Origin: Lycocorax pyrrhopterus obiensis
Taxonomy: Eukaryota; Chordata; Aves; Passeriformes; Paradisaeidae
Assembly (NCBI GenBank): GCA_014706295.1
Contig: JACSVZ010000016.1
Coordinates: 3,267,168-3,331,167 of the forward strand
DNA length: 64,000 bases
Reading direction: 5' to 3'
Under the pieces are notes generated by a model. The model had not been told where the DNA came from. It saw only the letters and a program-made list of their open reading frames with translations, and made no database searches. Within the stretch, counting starts at the first letter, position 1; each line of letters begins with the position of its first letter. The position numbers and the translations under genes are program-made. This document shows, piece after piece, positions 62,796 to 64,000 of this stretch.

Positions 62796-64000
62796 AACAG
62801 CCTATTTTGAAATGTCACTGGGGGAAGCCAAGACTCCAGCTGAGCCCTGGCCTGAAGGAAGGAGCAGGGGCAGGGGGAGCGTGCGAATGTGTGCGGATGC
62901 ATGGAGGCAAGCATGTGCGTGCGGGAGCGTGGGCACCCATGGGGACACCCTGCTGCAGCGTGCAAGCACACCCAGGGCTTTGAAAACCTGGCCGTGCCCC
63001 AGGGATGAACAGACGGGGGATTCTTCTCCCTCCCTCTCAGTCTGGGTGCCCCATTGAACCCCCCCCATCTCGCACCCCTCATCTCCCACCCCTCTGTGTG
63101 GTCCCCCCAAGCCCCAGGGCCGAGCTTTGAAATCTGTTGAAAAGAGACCCTTTTTGCCAAAATAAACAGCCTGTCATGTTAAATTACTCTCTCTTCCTCT
63201 CTACCTTCCCTGCCTTTGTCCCCCCTCCCCATCCCAGCCGTTTTGTTGGGGGCCATGCCACTCTGGGGGCTTGTGGGGTGCAGAAGCGTGGAACTTGCAG
63301 TGCTGGGGCAGAGCACAACCTAGCCCCTGCATCCCAGTGCCCCTGTGCCCCTCCATCTCCTCAACCCACCAGCTCAGCACCCCAATAGCTTTCTGCTGGG
63401 TGATGATGGCATCTTGCAGGGCCTGAGGTGCAGCAGTCACACTGCACAGCCCTACAGAGAGGCAAGCAGGGTGAGGAACACTGGGGGCTCATTGCAGCTC
63501 CTCGCCCACCTCTGCTGTGCCAAGTGCTCCCAGGCCCCCAGGTTTTTTCCTCTCTCTTGCTTGTACTTGCCCTTTATTTTGGGGTTTTCTCTTTCCTGTT
63601 TCTAACAGAGCAAAAATTCACGGAACCGTAAAACACCGAGATGGAAACAGTGATTAGCTCATTCAGGCCTGACCCTCTGCCAGTAGCAGGGCACTTGCCA
63701 CCAGCCTCCAGTGACTTGTCCAGACAGGACGCTGTGCACTCCAGCCATGTCTTCCACAGCCTAACTGACCTTCTCACTAGGAATTTTTTCCCCGCTGTCT
63801 TTGGGCCAGTGGAAGTGTGCTCAGCTTGGGCTGATTGCAGGGTTGAGTGTCCAGGTGCTGCCCCAGATGCCCAACCACGCAGTGTGCCTGCCCTACGGCT
63901 CATCCCATGCAGCACAGCCCCAGCCAGGGCTCAGCCACCCACCCACAGGGGATGGAGCTTCTGTCCCCCACCACCTGATCTACACCATTCCCTCCCCACG
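57681..64000. other. Intergenic region upstream of SNED1, no gene supported
   Basis: About 6.3 kb of mostly GC-rich, low-CpG sequence. Open frames on both strands are short and lack splice structure or family resemblance. Four AT-rich pockets (58680-58890, 60195-60320, 61380-61660 and 62460-62560) stand out in base composition and contain homeodomain-like TAAT motifs. They may be regulatory but this is inference. Confidence 0.6.
62764..62791. repeat. Poly(T) tract, 28 bases
   Basis: An uninterrupted T run is followed directly by AATAAACAGCCT. No processed-gene body is recognisable on the minus strand, so it is annotated as a simple repeat. Confidence 0.85.

Noticed and set aside
62764..62803. 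Processed pseudogene tail at the poly(T) tract
   Set aside because: No coding or transcript-like body is recognisable on the minus strand adjacent to the tract, and no flanking direct repeats were seen.
63600..63910. Possible old interspersed repeat near the right edge
   Set aside because: A few phrases ('gattagctcattcaggcctg') recall ancient avian or amniote repeats, but I could not match it confidently to CR1 or any other family.

Overview
The window is vertebrate nuclear DNA, almost certainly from a bird. Multi-exon genes with GT-AG introns, CpG-island promoters, AATAAA signals and several CR1-type LINE fragments support this, and the gene order PPP1R7 - PASK - MTERF4 - SNED1 matches the conserved block at human 2q37.3. 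Exon borders were read from the sequence by following splice sites, codon phase and recalled vertebrate orthologues. No database search was run.

Layout: (1) 1-14203, minus strand: PPP1R7 (sds22), nine coding exons; the last coding exon lies off the left edge. (2) 13880-14960: a shared CpG island with NRF1-, ZNF143-, ETS- and CCAAT-type motifs, a head-to-head promoter for PPP1R7 and PASK. (3) 15420-32787, plus strand: PASK, the PAS-domain kinase, with its full kinase domain. Its central exons do not read cleanly: one splice junction is uncertain and the large exon near 25.3-26.4 kb changes frame twice. An LTR-like element lies in the intron before it. (4) 33787-34807, plus: MTERF4, three GC-rich exons separated by introns of 64 and 81 bases. 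(5) 37139-57055, minus: SNED1, 32 coding exons that join into one uninterrupted frame of 1443 codons (NIDO, EGF array, sushi, four more EGF, FN3 modules, final EGF, tail). MTERF4 and SNED1 converge, with poly(A) signals 83 bases apart. A ~1 kb CR1 fragment sits in a SNED1 intron. (6) 57186-64000: SNED1 promoter, then ~6.5 kb of intergenic DNA with no gene I can support.

The genes do not form a pathway: a PP1 regulatory subunit, a nutrient-responsive kinase, a mitoribosome assembly factor and an extracellular matrix protein. No novel multi-gene system was found. The points most worth following up are the changed integrin-binding tripeptides in SNED1, the disrupted frame in PASK, and the promoter and 3'-end arrangements.
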